A stretch of 64,000 bases of DNA from Kordia sp039026955 (GTDB lineage: Bacteria; Bacteroidota; Bacteroidia; Flavobacteriales; Flavobacteriaceae). Where the stretch lies: the NCBI GenBank assembly GCA_039026955.1, contig JBCCLH010000030.1:1-64000 (forward strand), given 5' to 3'. The position numbers and the translations under genes are program-made. Shown in pieces: positions 19,316 to 29,272 of the stretch. Under the pieces are notes generated by a model, which was not told where the DNA came from, did not search any database, and saw only the letters and a list, made by a program, of their open reading frames with translations. Numbering within the stretch: position 1 is the stretch's first letter; every line of letters starts with the position of its first letter.

Positions 19316-19470
19316 GAGGCTGTCTAAAAAGTACAGATTTCGTCAAACCAAACTTGATTCGGTTTCTCATAACAGTTGATAATCAATGTGATGAGATTCT
19401 GAAGCCTGTGCTGAACTTGATTCAGTATCAAGCTCAGAATGACGCTTGCAAAGACTTTTTAAACAGCCTC
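19316..19470. repeat. Palindromic element family A, copy 1
   Basis: The element starts gaggctgtctaaaaagt and ends actttttaaacagcctc, a near-perfect 17-bp terminal inverted repeat with one mismatch. The interior carries the conserved text 'aacttgattcggtttctcataacag' in part and 'tgaacttgattcagtatcaagctcag'. It lies between the convergent T9SS-tail gene and the metzincin/LRR giant. The family has further copies at 35844 (reverse orientation relative to this one) and 45179. As RNA it would form a long hairpin with a T-rich exit on either strand, so it probably acts as a bidirectional terminator. Confidence 0.8.
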
Positions 19471-19497
19471 TTTTTTATCGAATTTGGTATAAAACAC

Positions 19498-22400
19498 TTA
19501 ATCTGTTCCTTGTGGAATTTGCTCTGTGATTTGATACGTGCTAAAACTCAAGAAATTGCTCGGATGTGCCAATACATTTTGTAAGATATAAGGTGTATCA
19601 GGTTCCGTTCCAGAATACTGAATAATTCCGTCCATATTCACATCATTTACACTGTAGCCTGTCACACTATACGTTGGAAAACTCAAAAAGTTTCCTGCAT
19701 CGTTGAGTATTTCCGACAGTATGTTTGGCGTATCTGGACTTGTTCCTGAGTATTGCACTCCTGAATCTTCGTTGGCATCTCCACACCATAACCCATAGAC
19801 ACCATCTGGCATTCCTGAAGTGGTTTGCGCGTCGCTTCCGTAAGTGATATTTAAGCTTGTATCTGTAAAATTGATATTGTTTACAGGTCCACTTACCATC
19901 GTTACCGCACTTATGGTCATAATGCCTAAATGATTTCTGTGATTTACAGCAATGTAATGGTCTTCAGTATCCAATGCGAATACTAAATCTGAAACACCAT
20001 CTACATCCACTACATCTCCATCGCGTTGTAGTAGTGCAGACCTAGAATGATTGATAACGGTAGTATCTGTTGGATCACGTAATTCCACAAATACCCAATC
20101 GACAATTGCATCATCGCCAGTAACATCAAAGACGGTTGATTCACAAGTTAATCCGTCACTGTATGGACTTGTGGTCGGAATTAGTCCTGCTATACGCAAA
20201 TCGTCTCGCATAAGGTTTTCTTCTCCTGTGTTTGGATTTAAGGCGGCACCTTGTAGGAATACATCGATAGCTATTGTGTAGTCTTCTGCACATGTAGTTT
20301 CTGTATAACTTGATGTGTCATTAATACTTGTCCAATTGGTGGTACTATATGTTGCATCGTCTACTACGAAACATGTTAAATCTGGATTATTGTTCGCTGC
20401 AAAAAGCAAGATGTTTGTGTTGTTTCCATTTTGAAGATTGACACTTGTCAACGCATTATCATTTACTAAAAACCACTCCAAAGCCGTATTGGCAGATGCA
20501 TCAAGTGAAGTAATAGCATTGTTGTAACAGGCAAATTCTTCCAGCGCTGTATTTGTAGTAATATCCAAACTTGTTAATTGATTATCTGTAATCCAAAATT
20601 TTTCGAGTAGTGTGTTTGTAGAAACATCAATGGTTGTTAAGAGGTTATTGCTCGCATATAACCACAACAAATTTGGCTGACCAGAAACATCAATCGAAGC
20701 AATAGTATTGTTAGAAAAAAGCAAGTACTCTATTGCTGACTGATTCCTTATATCCAGACTACTTAATGCATTTGATACTAGATTTATGTATGTTAGATTG
20801 GTATTATTTGACAAGTCTATGCTGGCCAATACGTTATCCTCAATGACAAAAGTTTCTAAGCTTGTAGCGTCAGATATGTCTAAAGAGCTTATACTGTTTC
20901 CGTTGAGTCCTAAAGAAGTTAATGCACTTAATCCCGTAAGATTTACGCTAGTGAGTCCACTGTTAATAGATTGAATGGTTTGCAAATTGACATTTCCACT
21001 AAAATCTATGGTAGTTAAATTTTCATTAAAATTACTACTAAATGTGAGCAAACTTCCGTTTGTTGGTAAGGTAAGTGTGGTAAGTTCATTCGAATCTATG
21101 TCTACAGTCTCTAAAAGAGTGTTAGTACTTAGGTCTAGTGAGGTTAAGTTATTTGATTCTGCATCCAAATCAACCAACGCTACAAAATCTTCAATTCCTG
21201 TTAAATCGGCAATGCTAGAACTACTGACATCCAATGTTGTAATTGCTTCTGCATACGCGGTTGGGATTTGATTATCACCCGAAATATCATCATAGCCTAA
21301 GGCTTCCAAAGCAGTTTCAAAATTAGCATCAGGAATCGCCGTGTAGTCAATAGCACAGGAAGTATCGCTAAAGCTAGTTTGTGCATCAATGCCTGTCCAG
21401 TTTGTGGTACTATACGAAGCATCATCTACCAAAATACAGGTTAGGAATTCATTACTGTCAGCAGCAAAAGTGCTAATATTTGTATTATTCCCATTTTGAA
21501 TATTTAAAGAAATCAACGCATTTCCAGAAACTCTCAACTCTTGTATTGCAGGATTGTTTGATACATCAATAGTTATAATATTATTGTTATACGCTCTAAA
21601 TCTCGTAATTAAAGGAGAATCACTTACATCAAGTGCAGTCAGCTCGTTTTGGTCTATTTGTAAGATGGTCAAGTTGGCTAGGTTGCTTAGATTGACTTCT
21701 GTAAGTGCATTTTGTTCAACTCGGATGTCGGTGAGTGCTGTATTGTTGGAAAGGTCTAAGGTTGTTAGATTATTAGCGAGTCCCCATAATCTAATAATAT
21801 TCGTAAGAGTAGATACATCCAGAGAAGTGAGGTTATTATCAGAACAATACAACTCTTCCAACGCAGCAAAATCTTCTATTCCTGTCAAGTCTGAGATGTT
21901 TAACGAACGAACATCTAAACTCGTAACCACCTCAATTAATGCTGTTGGTACTTGTCCATCGCCAGAAATGTCATCATAGCCCAACGTTTCTAGCTCAGCT
22001 TCAAAATTAGCATCCGGGATTGTGGTATAACGACAATACGTATCACTAAAACTCGTACTTGAAGAAACTTGTGTCCAATTTGTAGTGCTGTAAGAAGCGT
22101 CATCCACCAATACACAAGTAGCTGAACTACTATTTCGAAGATCAAAATCAGTCACATTTGTGTTGTTTCCATTTTGCATATTCAAGAAGGTTAAACTACA
22201 GAATCGCGCATTAAAATCTGTTAAAGCGCTACAAGAAGATAGGTCTAAGGAACTCAAATTTGCTGTACTACGAATATTAATACTAGTTAGTAATACATTG
22301 TTACTTACATCTAACTCTGTAATATCGGTTCCCCCAATATTTAATACATCCAATAGCGTCAGATTACTTATGTCTATGGTAGTAATATCAGTTGAACTGA

Positions 22401-25400
22401 TATCCAAATCTTCTAATACAGTCAAATTGCTTAGATCGATACTTGCAACGTCTGTTTGATTCAAATCGAGTGTTTTTAGCAATGTATTGGCGCTTACATC
22501 GATGGTGACAACTGGAGATTCTTCAAAACTGACATACTCTAAAAGTGTATTGTTTGATAAATCTATGCTTGTGAATGATTGTTCTTGTAATGTTAAATTG
22601 ACTAGCGATATAAAATCTTCAATTCCCGTAACATCTGCTATGTTATTATTTGATAAGGATAGTGAAGTGATATTTTCAATGGAACTTGTAGGGACTTGTC
22701 CATCGCCCGAAATATCATCATATCCCAAAGTTTCTAAAGCCGCTTCAAAATTGCTATCAGGAATGGCAGTGTAACGACAATAGGTGGCACTGAAACTTGT
22801 TTGTACATCAATATCTGTCCAGTTTGTGGTACTGTAGGCAACATCGTCTACGCGAATGCATGATAAGTTACTGTTACTTGAAGCATCAAAGAATTGTATG
22901 TTGGTGTTGGTCCCGTTTTGTATGTTGAGTTCTGTTAATTGATTTTCGTGTACTTCTACATTTTCTAGTGCAGTGTTCGCGGTTAGGTCTAAGCTTGTGA
23001 GCGAATTTTGATAGACTTGTAAATATTCAAGCGATGTACAATTGCTCAAATCTAATGCCGTGAGCGAATTTGAATACGCAATGAGTTCTTCCAAGTTGCT
23101 ATTCTGAGTAATATCCAAACTTGTCATTCCAGCTGAATATGCTTCAAGCTTTTGCAAATTTGTGTTGTTTGATAAGTCTACTGTTGGAATCGTACTTTCT
23201 GATATGTTCAATTCGGTTAATGCGGCAAAATCTTCAATTCCCGTTAGGTCCGTGATGCCTTCATTATCAACTGCTAAAAAAGTAACATTTTCAATTAATG
23301 CTGTAGGTACTTGTCCATCGCCTGAAATATCATCATAATTGTTGGCTTCTAATGCAGCTTCAAAATTGGCATCTGGAATGGATGTATATCTACAGTAATT
23401 GGTTGTGGTAAAAGTAGTTCCACTGTCAATAGTTGTCCAGTTGGTGGAACTGTAGCTGGCATCATCTACAAAAATACAGGTTAAATTAGGATTATTAGTC
23501 GCATCAAACGAAGTGAAATTGGTGTTGTTTCCATTCCGCACATCCAATGTGTTTAGTGAATCGTTATCAGACACGTCTAACACAAACAAAGCAGTATTGG
23601 CAGAAACATCAATGCTCGTAATATCCGTTAGCTCTAAACTCAATTCAGTCAGATTGACCAACGCCGAAAGATCAATACTCGTTAGCGGATTATTGTCTAA
23701 ACTAACCTTTTCCAGTAATGGATTGTTTGAAAAGTCAATAGAAGGCAATCCAATTTGATACAAATCTAATTCTGTCAATGCGGCAAAGTCTTCCAAACCT
23801 GTCAAATCACTAATGGAATTTTCACCAATTTGCAGGCTGGTTACAGTTTCAATCAAGGCGGTTGGCACTTGTCCATCACTTGAAATATCATCATAGCCTA
23901 ACGCTTCTAAAGCTGCTTCAAAATTAGCATCTGGAATGGAAGTATATCTACAATACGTACCTTCCGTAAAACTTGTATTGCTTCCGATATTGGTCCAATT
24001 TGTAGTACTGTACGCAGCATCGTCTACTTGTATACAAGCTACATTTGAATTCCCGGCTAAGTTAACTGTAGTTAAATTTGTGTTGGTCCCATTTCGTAAA
24101 TCCACATTTGTCAATGGATTATTTCGTAAGTTGACATCTGTTAGTGCTATATTCGCACTTAGATCTAATGTACTAATGTTGTTATTTCGTAATGCTAACA
24201 AATATAGTTGTACATTGTTGCTCAAATCAATTGTAGTTAAACTATTGAACGCTCCGTAAATCTGAGTTAAGTTAGGACTGTTGCTAACATCTAAGCTTGT
24301 GACGCTATTTTCCCTAAACGCAACAGATACCAACGCCGTGTTTGCGCTTAAATCGAGTGTTGTAAGATTGTTGTTTCGAACTTGAATAAATTCCACTGCT
24401 GCAAAATCTTCAATTCCAGTCAGGTCCGAAATGTCTGCGTATTGCACATCTATTGAGGTTAAATTTTCTATTAAATGTGTAGGGACTTGTCCATCTCCAG
24501 AAATATCATCGTAGCCTTGCGCTTCTAAAGCTGCTTCAAAATTAGCATCTGGAATCGCAGTATATGTTATTACAGTCAATGTTGCTCCGCTTGAAACTTC
24601 TGTTTCGCTACACACATTCGTAAAATGCGCAGCATACATATAACCATCAAAACTTAGTGGAGTGTTGCTAATAGTTAAGGTCGTAGAACTCGTTCCTGAA
24701 TAATTGGAATCATTGGAAAGAGCGGAATAACTCGTGCCGCCATCCGTACTTACATACCATTGTACCGAATCATAATCCGAAGCACTTGCTGTGAATTGTA
24801 CGGTATTGCCTTCTCCTACATCACTATCTTGTGGCGATGAATTGATCGTGATAGGATCGCAACAATCCAGTTTTTCACTCATCGCTATATTTCCACAACC
24901 TGTAGATTGTGTAAAAATTCCCATCGTATATACTGCACCGTCGATATCATCTTGATCTAATACATATTTTTCATCACCAGCTCCTAAACTGTAGTGCATT
25001 ACCACATCTGAATCGATGACATGTCCCAATTGATGTGCATGTCCTAATTCATGTAAAGCAGCCGTTTTAAAGTCATATTGCGAAGCTGATGGCGATCCAC
25101 TTCCATAATGCCAGTTGGTATCATCGTTCCAAGTAATATCCATTTCATCAACATTAACTCTGTTGGTTTCCGGACAATAGGAAGAAAAACGAGTGGTAAC
25201 ACTACCCAAAACACCCGAGGCTAATTCACTACCATTATCGAAACGTACAACGTTAATACCATCTAAAACAGACTCATCGGTGGTGGTGGTACTTCCAAAT
25301 GTAAAATTGATATTAGACTCACAATTCCACAATCCAAAAGCTTCTTCAAAATAGGTTTTAGCACTGCTAGAATCAAAATCTGTATGATAGGCAAAGGTGT

Positions 25401-26322
25401 AGCCGCCATTTCCATCTACATTTAAAAGTGATAATGATAAAATAGTTCCTGAATTATCTAGGTTGTTATGACTATATTCAATAGTTAAAGGCACTGAAGT
25501 TTGATGTGTAGAACCATCATTATGTGTGATTTGAAGCGTTCCTGTTCCTGCTAAATAGGGAATTTCAACTTCAATCAACGTATTGGACCAGCTTAAAATT
25601 TCAGCATCTGCAGCAGGTGTATATGTTGCCCCGCCATCATTGGCATTGCTAAAACTCATGGTTCCCATCGTTGATCCGAAATTAGTTCCTGTAATGGTTA
25701 ATACTGTTTGTGTCCCTGCGGTAGCTGTTAGCGGAGAAAAACTGTAGATAATCGGATTGGCACGACTTGCCATGTTTCTATTTGCCGTAGCAGGTTCTTG
25801 AATTATTTTCTCTGGAATTCCTGTAGCACGTTTGATTGATGGATACAATTCATCTTCCACAGAAGTATACTTGTTGAAAATATCTGAGGCTTTTGTCCCA
25901 GACTTATCAAACTTAATGACCCCTTGCGCCGCTCCAACCAATTCATATAAATTACCTGCAACAGCGATACGGTTTCTAAAATCTTTCAAAAAGAATACAC
26001 CCACCATTCCTGATCGTAATTTGGCAGCACTTGAAGTCAGTTGAAAATGATCATCAACGCGTCCGCCCATCGTGACTACATGAAACGTTGTCATATTTTG
26101 ACCTTTAAAATTTTTGTAGGCAGTAACCGTGTGTACCGTATAGATATTCTTTTTTTCAACATCCCAGTAACTGTTGCTCGCAGTTACTTTTCCTTCGATG
26201 ATGAGTGTTGCTTCATTCGTGCGCTCCTGAATGGAAAGTGGCGTCATCAATGCTCCACATTCTTGTGAGAATCCTGTAGCGCTTAACAAAAGAAATAGTA
26301 AAAGTAAAAGTTGCTTTTTCAT
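19498..26322 (-). CDS. Giant secreted metzincin-type protease with six LRR modules
   Basis: A 2274-residue exported protein. A signal peptide ends near GFSQ. An N-terminal region precedes an IPT/TIG domain (about residues 190-280: 'IIYSFSPLTATAGTQTVLTI'). A metzincin catalytic domain follows, with the zinc site HELGHAHQLGH at about 423-433 and a Met-turn 'VMHYS' soon after. Next comes an Ig-like segment ('CDPITINSSPQDSDVGEGNT'), then six LRR modules with the same 'YTAIPDANFEAAL...YDDISGDGQVPT' cap as the facing giant (near nt 24567, 23948, 23390, 22772, 22030 and 21345). The same C-terminal dockerin-like domain ends it, and no T9SS tail is seen. The modules may target the protease to a surface ligand. 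Confidence 0.9.
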   Translation of the reverse strand: MKKQLLLLLFLLLSATGFSQECGALMTPLSIQERTNEATLIIEGKVTASNSYWDVEKKNIYTVHTVTAYKNFKGQNMTTFHVVTMGGRVDDHFQLTSSAAKLRSGMVGVFFLKDFRNRIAVAGNLYELVGAAQGVIKFDKSGTKASDIFNKYTSVEDELYPSIKRATGIPEKIIQEPATANRNMASRANPIIYSFSPLTATAGTQTVLTITGTNFGSTMGTMSFSNANDGGATYTPAADAEILSWSNTLIEVEIPYLAGTGTLQITHNDGSTHQTSVPLTIEYSHNNLDNSGTILSLSLLNVDGNGGYTFAYHTDFDSSSAKTYFEEAFGLWNCESNINFTFGSTTTTDESVLDGINVVRFDNGSELASGVLGSVTTRFSSYCPETNRVNVDEMDITWNDDTNWHYGSGSPSASQYDFKTAALHELGHAHQLGHVIDSDVVMHYSLGAGDEKYVLDQDDIDGAVYTMGIFTQSTGCGNIAMSEKLDCCDPITINSSPQDSDVGEGNTVQFTASASDYDSVQWYVSTDGGTSYSALSNDSNYSGTSSTTLTISNTPLSFDGYMYAAHFTNVCSETEVSSGATLTVITYTAIPDANFEAALEAQGYDDISGDGQVPTHLIENLTSIDVQYADISDLTGIEDFAAVEFIQVRNNNLTTLDLSANTALVSVAFRENSVTSLDVSNSPNLTQIYGAFNSLTTIDLSNNVQLYLLALRNNNISTLDLSANIALTDVNLRNNPLTNVDLRNGTNTNLTTVNLAGNSNVACIQVDDAAYSTTNWTNIGSNTSFTEGTYCRYTSIPDANFEAALEALGYDDISSDGQVPTALIETVTSLQIGENSISDLTGLEDFAALTELDLYQIGLPSIDFSNNPLLEKVSLDNNPLTSIDLSALVNLTELSLELTDITSIDVSANTALFVLDVSDNDSLNTLDVRNGNNTNFTSFDATNNPNLTCIFVDDASYSSTNWTTIDSGTTFTTTNYCRYTSIPDANFEAALEANNYDDISGDGQVPTALIENVTFLAVDNEGITDLTGIEDFAALTELNISESTIPTVDLSNNTNLQKLEAYSAGMTSLDITQNSNLEELIAYSNSLTALDLSNCTSLEYLQVYQNSLTSLDLTANTALENVEVHENQLTELNIQNGTNTNIQFFDASSNSNLSCIRVDDVAYSTTNWTDIDVQTSFSATYCRYTAIPDSNFEAALETLGYDDISGDGQVPTSSIENITSLSLSNNNIADVTGIEDFISLVNLTLQEQSFTSIDLSNNTLLEYVSFEESPVVTIDVSANTLLKTLDLNQTDVASIDLSNLTVLEDLDISSTDITTIDISNLTLLDVLNIGGTDITELDVSNNVLLTSINIRSTANLSSLDLSSCSALTDFNARFCSLTFLNMQNGNNTNVTDFDLRNSSSATCVLVDDASYSTTNWTQVSSSTSFSDTYCRYTTIPDANFEAELETLGYDDISGDGQVPTALIEVVTSLDVRSLNISDLTGIEDFAALEELYCSDNNLTSLDVSTLTNIIRLWGLANNLTTLDLSNNTALTDIRVEQNALTEVNLSNLANLTILQIDQNELTALDVSDSPLITRFRAYNNNIITIDVSNNPAIQELRVSGNALISLNIQNGNNTNISTFAADSNEFLTCILVDDASYSTTNWTGIDAQTSFSDTSCAIDYTAIPDANFETALEALGYDDISGDNQIPTAYAEAITTLDVSSSSIADLTGIEDFVALVDLDAESNNLTSLDLSTNTLLETVDIDSNELTTLTLPTNGSLLTFSSNFNENLTTIDFSGNVNLQTIQSINSGLTSVNLTGLSALTSLGLNGNSISSLDISDATSLETFVIEDNVLASIDLSNNTNLTYINLVSNALSSLDIRNQSAIEYLLFSNNTIASIDVSGQPNLLWLYASNNLLTTIDVSTNTLLEKFWITDNQLTSLDITTNTALEEFACYNNAITSLDASANTALEWFLVNDNALTSVNLQNGNNTNILLFAANNNPDLTCFVVDDATYSTTNWTSINDTSSYTETTCAEDYTIAIDVFLQGAALNPNTGEENLMRDDLRIAGLIPTTSPYSDGLTCESTVFDVTGDDAIVDWVFVELRDPTDTTVINHSRSALLQRDGDVVDVDGVSDLVFALDTEDHYIAVNHRNHLGIMTISAVTMVSGPVNNINFTDTSLNITYGSDAQTTSGMPDGVYGLWCGDANEDSGVQYSGTSPDTPNILSEILNDAGNFLSFPTYSVTGYSVNDVNMDGIIQYSGTEPDTPYILQNVLAHPSNFLSFSTYQITEQIPQGTD

Positions 26323-26371
26323 GTATGAATCAAGTTAGTTTAGTTTGGTAATTATTATGGTTAGCTTTTGC

Positions 26372-26390
26372 AGTAACAAAGCGGTTACAA
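26372..26390 (-). promoter_or_regulatory. Paired TTGTAACC/TTGTTACT motif upstream of the metzincin/LRR giant
   Basis: Read on the minus strand, TTGTAACC (26390-26383) and TTGTTACT (26379-26372) are 11 bp apart, about 50-70 nt before the giant's start codon. The match to the TGTTACC pairs at 8020 and 9966 is imperfect, but the spacing is the same. The rest of the 279-bp gap shows nothing else recognisable. Confidence 0.3.
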
Positions 26391-26601
26391 AAAAGTGAAG
26401 ATTCTCTTAATTAGCTAAAAACCGTGGGGGACAACAAGGGGGACATCTTTATAGACGCTTGTTTTTGAGATATTTAAATATTATATACTGAAATGAAAGT
26501 TGTTGAAATGATTGCTGTTTTTGAGAGGAAAAAGTAACTAAAAAAATGAACAATAGCATTGATAGGTTTACACAATATCTTTCGCTGTAACTAGAAAAGT
26601 A

Positions 26602-28281
26602 TTAGAGATCCTTCAAGAAATTTTCTAAATCTTTATCCGCAGATAATTCCAGTTTTTTGCGAAGTCTGTAGCGCGCTTTTTTAACACCTTCTATGCTAAT
26701 ATGACGTAGCCTCGCGATTTCTTTTCTATTCAATCCTATTCGGATATAAGTACAGAGTTCTAAGTCAGCTTGTGTTAGTTTTGGCACTTGTATTTTTAGA
26801 CGCTGAATAAAATCATAGTTTAGCTGTTCAATATCATTTTTTATGATATTCAGTTGATTATCCTCCAACAATTCTGATCTGAGATTGTTGATAATTTTAT
26901 CGATCGAAATCGTATCATCATAGGTAGTCTTTTTTAAATCGTTGACCAATTCTCTTTTTGACTTTAAATGATGATACGACTCAAATAATAGTTTTGAAAT
27001 TTCTGCTTCCTTATTTTGTACTTGCTGCGCCATTTTTTGAAGCTCAAGTTGCGCTACTTTTACAATTCTATAATTCAAATAGACCTGAAACACCACATAC
27101 GTTAACAGTCCAATATTGACTAAAAATTCTGTTTGAATGATCAGCATTGCATTCAAAATATCATTTGTAAAAACTATGGTGAGAATGACTAAGTTGATAA
27201 GCACGAATTTTGCAAGCGGTCTTTTGTCAGCAATTGCTTTGATGATGAGCCAATATCCTAGCACAAGATTTAAAAATCCAAAAACGTGAAATACTGGAGC
27301 GCTATACGTTCCATAAAAAATAGGAAATAGGAACACATACAAAATGCCAACACAAGGAATAAGCGTAAAAAACAACACCAATTTCCTAGAAAAATAACCG
27401 CGAAAAAGATGGTGATGATATAAAAAGATCAATGCCAAACCTCCATAATAACAAACATATCGAAGCTTTTGAACTACTTCAAAAGAAATGTCTGGAAAGA
27501 TGTTAAGAATAAAAGCATCTCCCACAAATAGTTGCCTAGAACCGCCCACCAAACAAAAGAGACCAAAAAATAAAAAGTACCGTTCTTTCCAAAAGTTTGT
27601 AAATGTTATCAATTGAAAAATCCCAAATAGGATGATTAAGATGGTAATTACACTTTCTTGTGTGGCGCTTCTATTTTTTGTTTTGTAAAAGTGTTCTTTT
27701 TCTGCGATGCTATTTTTAAGCGGAAAACCGCCTCCAAAGCGACTGCTGAAGTTGGAAACCAACATCATGACATCTAAGGTTGCTTCTTTGGGCAAATCAA
27801 CAGTTAGCGGAGGAATTGCATTTTTGGAGGTAGCAGCTGTTTTTGATAAATTTCCGTGTACTGCATATTTTTTTCCGTTCACCCAAACTTCTGAAGCGCC
27901 TAAAACTCTGGAGAAGTTCAATACTAATTGTTGGTTAGGATCTTGTGGTTTTATTGTGAAGCGAAACGTCCCAAAACCTTTAGGAGCATAGTTTTTATGA
28001 CCCCAAACTGGACTTGGCCATTGAATGGTATCAGCTTTTGTGAGCAATTCCTTTTGGAAAATCCCTTTTTCGTTTACAGGCCACTGTTTCCAATAAAACA
28101 GTGCATTTCCTTTCATGATAAGCTCTTTATTTTTTGAAAGCTGATCGGTCTTTAACTGCAACTCTCCTTTTTCAAAAATCGCAAAATGTTGATCGTCAGA
28201 AACACAACCTGAAAGCAAAAAAAATACAGAATTTAGCAGTACTATCTTAAGAAAGCAAAAACGCTGTAGGCACAATTTCAT
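26602..28281 (-). CDS. 7TM-DISM-type membrane regulator with LuxR-type HTH
   Basis: A 559-residue one-component regulator. A lipobox-like signal (LLSGC, Cys26) precedes an extracytoplasmic beta-rich domain of galactose-binding or 7TMR-DISM type (about 40-190, with 'NFSRVLGASEVWVNGKKYAV'). Seven or so hydrophobic helices follow (about 205-410), then a coiled coil, then a C-terminal HTH with 'ADLELCTYIRIGLNRKEIA' and 'ISIEGVKKARYRLRKKL'. The HTH closely resembles that of the TPR regulator at 8082. It stands directly upstream of the metzincin/LRR giant on the same strand and probably regulates it. The stimulus is unknown. Confidence 0.85.
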   Translation of the reverse strand: MKLCLQRFCFLKIVLLNSVFFLLSGCVSDDQHFAIFEKGELQLKTDQLSKNKELIMKGNALFYWKQWPVNEKGIFQKELLTKADTIQWPSPVWGHKNYAPKGFGTFRFTIKPQDPNQQLVLNFSRVLGASEVWVNGKKYAVHGNLSKTAATSKNAIPPLTVDLPKEATLDVMMLVSNFSSRFGGGFPLKNSIAEKEHFYKTKNRSATQESVITILIILFGIFQLITFTNFWKERYFLFFGLFCLVGGSRQLFVGDAFILNIFPDISFEVVQKLRYVCYYGGLALIFLYHHHLFRGYFSRKLVLFFTLIPCVGILYVFLFPIFYGTYSAPVFHVFGFLNLVLGYWLIIKAIADKRPLAKFVLINLVILTIVFTNDILNAMLIIQTEFLVNIGLLTYVVFQVYLNYRIVKVAQLELQKMAQQVQNKEAEISKLLFESYHHLKSKRELVNDLKKTTYDDTISIDKIINNLRSELLEDNQLNIIKNDIEQLNYDFIQRLKIQVPKLTQADLELCTYIRIGLNRKEIARLRHISIEGVKKARYRLRKKLELSADKDLENFLKDL

Positions 28282-28301
28282 TATCCTAATTTGATTTGTC
28301 G

Positions 28302-28309
28302 CAAAGGTA
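28302..28309 (-). promoter_or_regulatory. Bacteroidota -7 box (TACCTTTG) for the 7TM regulator gene
   Basis: TACCTTTG on the minus strand matches TAnnTTTG and lies about 20 nt before the start codon, giving a very short leader. The matching -33 box is weak. Confidence 0.5.
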
Positions 28310-28459
28310 CTTTAAAAATGGAAAGTACTACACTCATTTACCGAAGTTGAAGTTAAAAAGAGTTATTCTAAATGTGTATACAAGAAAAAACAGATCGCTT
28401 TATTCCATACTTCTTAAAGGTTGTCAGGAAAATTGTATCTTGGGTGAAAACAACACCTA

Positions 28460-29155
28460 ATGCGTACCCTTTTTTATACCTTCCTTTTTACGTTACTTTT
28501 AATTAGCTGTACAGATAAAAATACAACTAAAAGTTCGAGCACGAGCGACAAAGAACGTATAACTGAAGTCTTTAACAATTTCAAGAGTGCAATTTTGGAG
28601 AATAAAGGAACGGAAGCTGTTTCTCATGTTCACAAAAACACGACAGGTTATTTTTCTTATGTTTTGCGTGAAGCCAAATACTCGGATTCTACAGAAGTCA
28701 GCTCTTTTCCTCCTAAAGACAAATTTTTGATCCTTCTTATCCGTCAATTTTACAACAAAGAGGAAATCAAAAAACTGAATAGAAAAACACTTATGGCGTT
28801 TGTAATTGACAAATGGTTTATAGGAAAAGACGATATACAGTCGTTAACTCTCGGTAAAATAGTGATGGATACAAAAGAGGAAAACCGAGCCACAGCCCGA
28901 ATTCGTTCGTACGATCTAAGAACACCATATTCCGTTGACTTTTACAAAGAAAATAATAGATGGAAAATTGACTTAAGCCCAACGTATGCTGACATCACTC
29001 GCGGACTTAGAAAAATGATAAACAAAAGCGGCATGAAGGAAAATGAATTTATCCTCTGGGCTATAAAAGAATTTAGCGGACAAGCACCTAGAGATAATAT
29101 CTGGGATAAAGTACTGAAAATACGAAAAGGAAGAATAAAAAAAACCTCAATGTAA
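28460..29155 (+). CDS. Lipoprotein of unknown function
   Basis: A 231-residue predicted lipoprotein. The signal 'FLFTLLLISC' gives a lipobox with Cys17, followed by a Ser/Thr/Lys linker. The mature part begins with a helix (ITEVFNNFKSAILENKGTEA) and ends in alternating strands (ARIRSYDLRTPYSVDFYKEN, then RWKIDLSPTYA). This looks like an NTF2/SnoaL-type alpha+beta fold used by many small periplasmic proteins. That fold assignment is a guess from the pattern. It is divergent from the 7TM regulator and is a single gene. Confidence 0.75.
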   Translation: MRTLFYTFLFTLLLISCTDKNTTKSSSTSDKERITEVFNNFKSAILENKGTEAVSHVHKNTTGYFSYVLREAKYSDSTEVSSFPPKDKFLILLIRQFYNKEEIKKLNRKTLMAFVIDKWFIGKDDIQSLTLGKIVMDTKEENRATARIRSYDLRTPYSVDFYKENNRWKIDLSPTYADITRGLRKMINKSGMKENEFILWAIKEFSGQAPRDNIWDKVLKIRKGRIKKTSM

Positions 29156-29272
29156 TTGTTGAAGGTTTGGGATGTGTAAACTAGTTTGTAATTGGAGTGG
29201 TTTTCAATTTTGATTTAGATTAGAATTCATTGTATTCAAATTTTAAATCAACCGTTCTGCTAGAGCATTGTT

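Noticed and set aside
10259..26322. Regularly repeated DNA that might be taken for a CRISPR array or satellite
   Set aside because: The repeats are in frame, vary as codons do, and encode 22-residue LRRs within modules of two long continuous genes. There are no fixed short direct repeats with unique spacers.
19498..26322. Numerous 60-140 codon frames on the opposite strand of both LRR genes
   Set aside because: They repeat the same Ser/Val/Lys-rich text for every module, which is the antisense translation of the LRR consensus, and have no start signals or recognisable domains.
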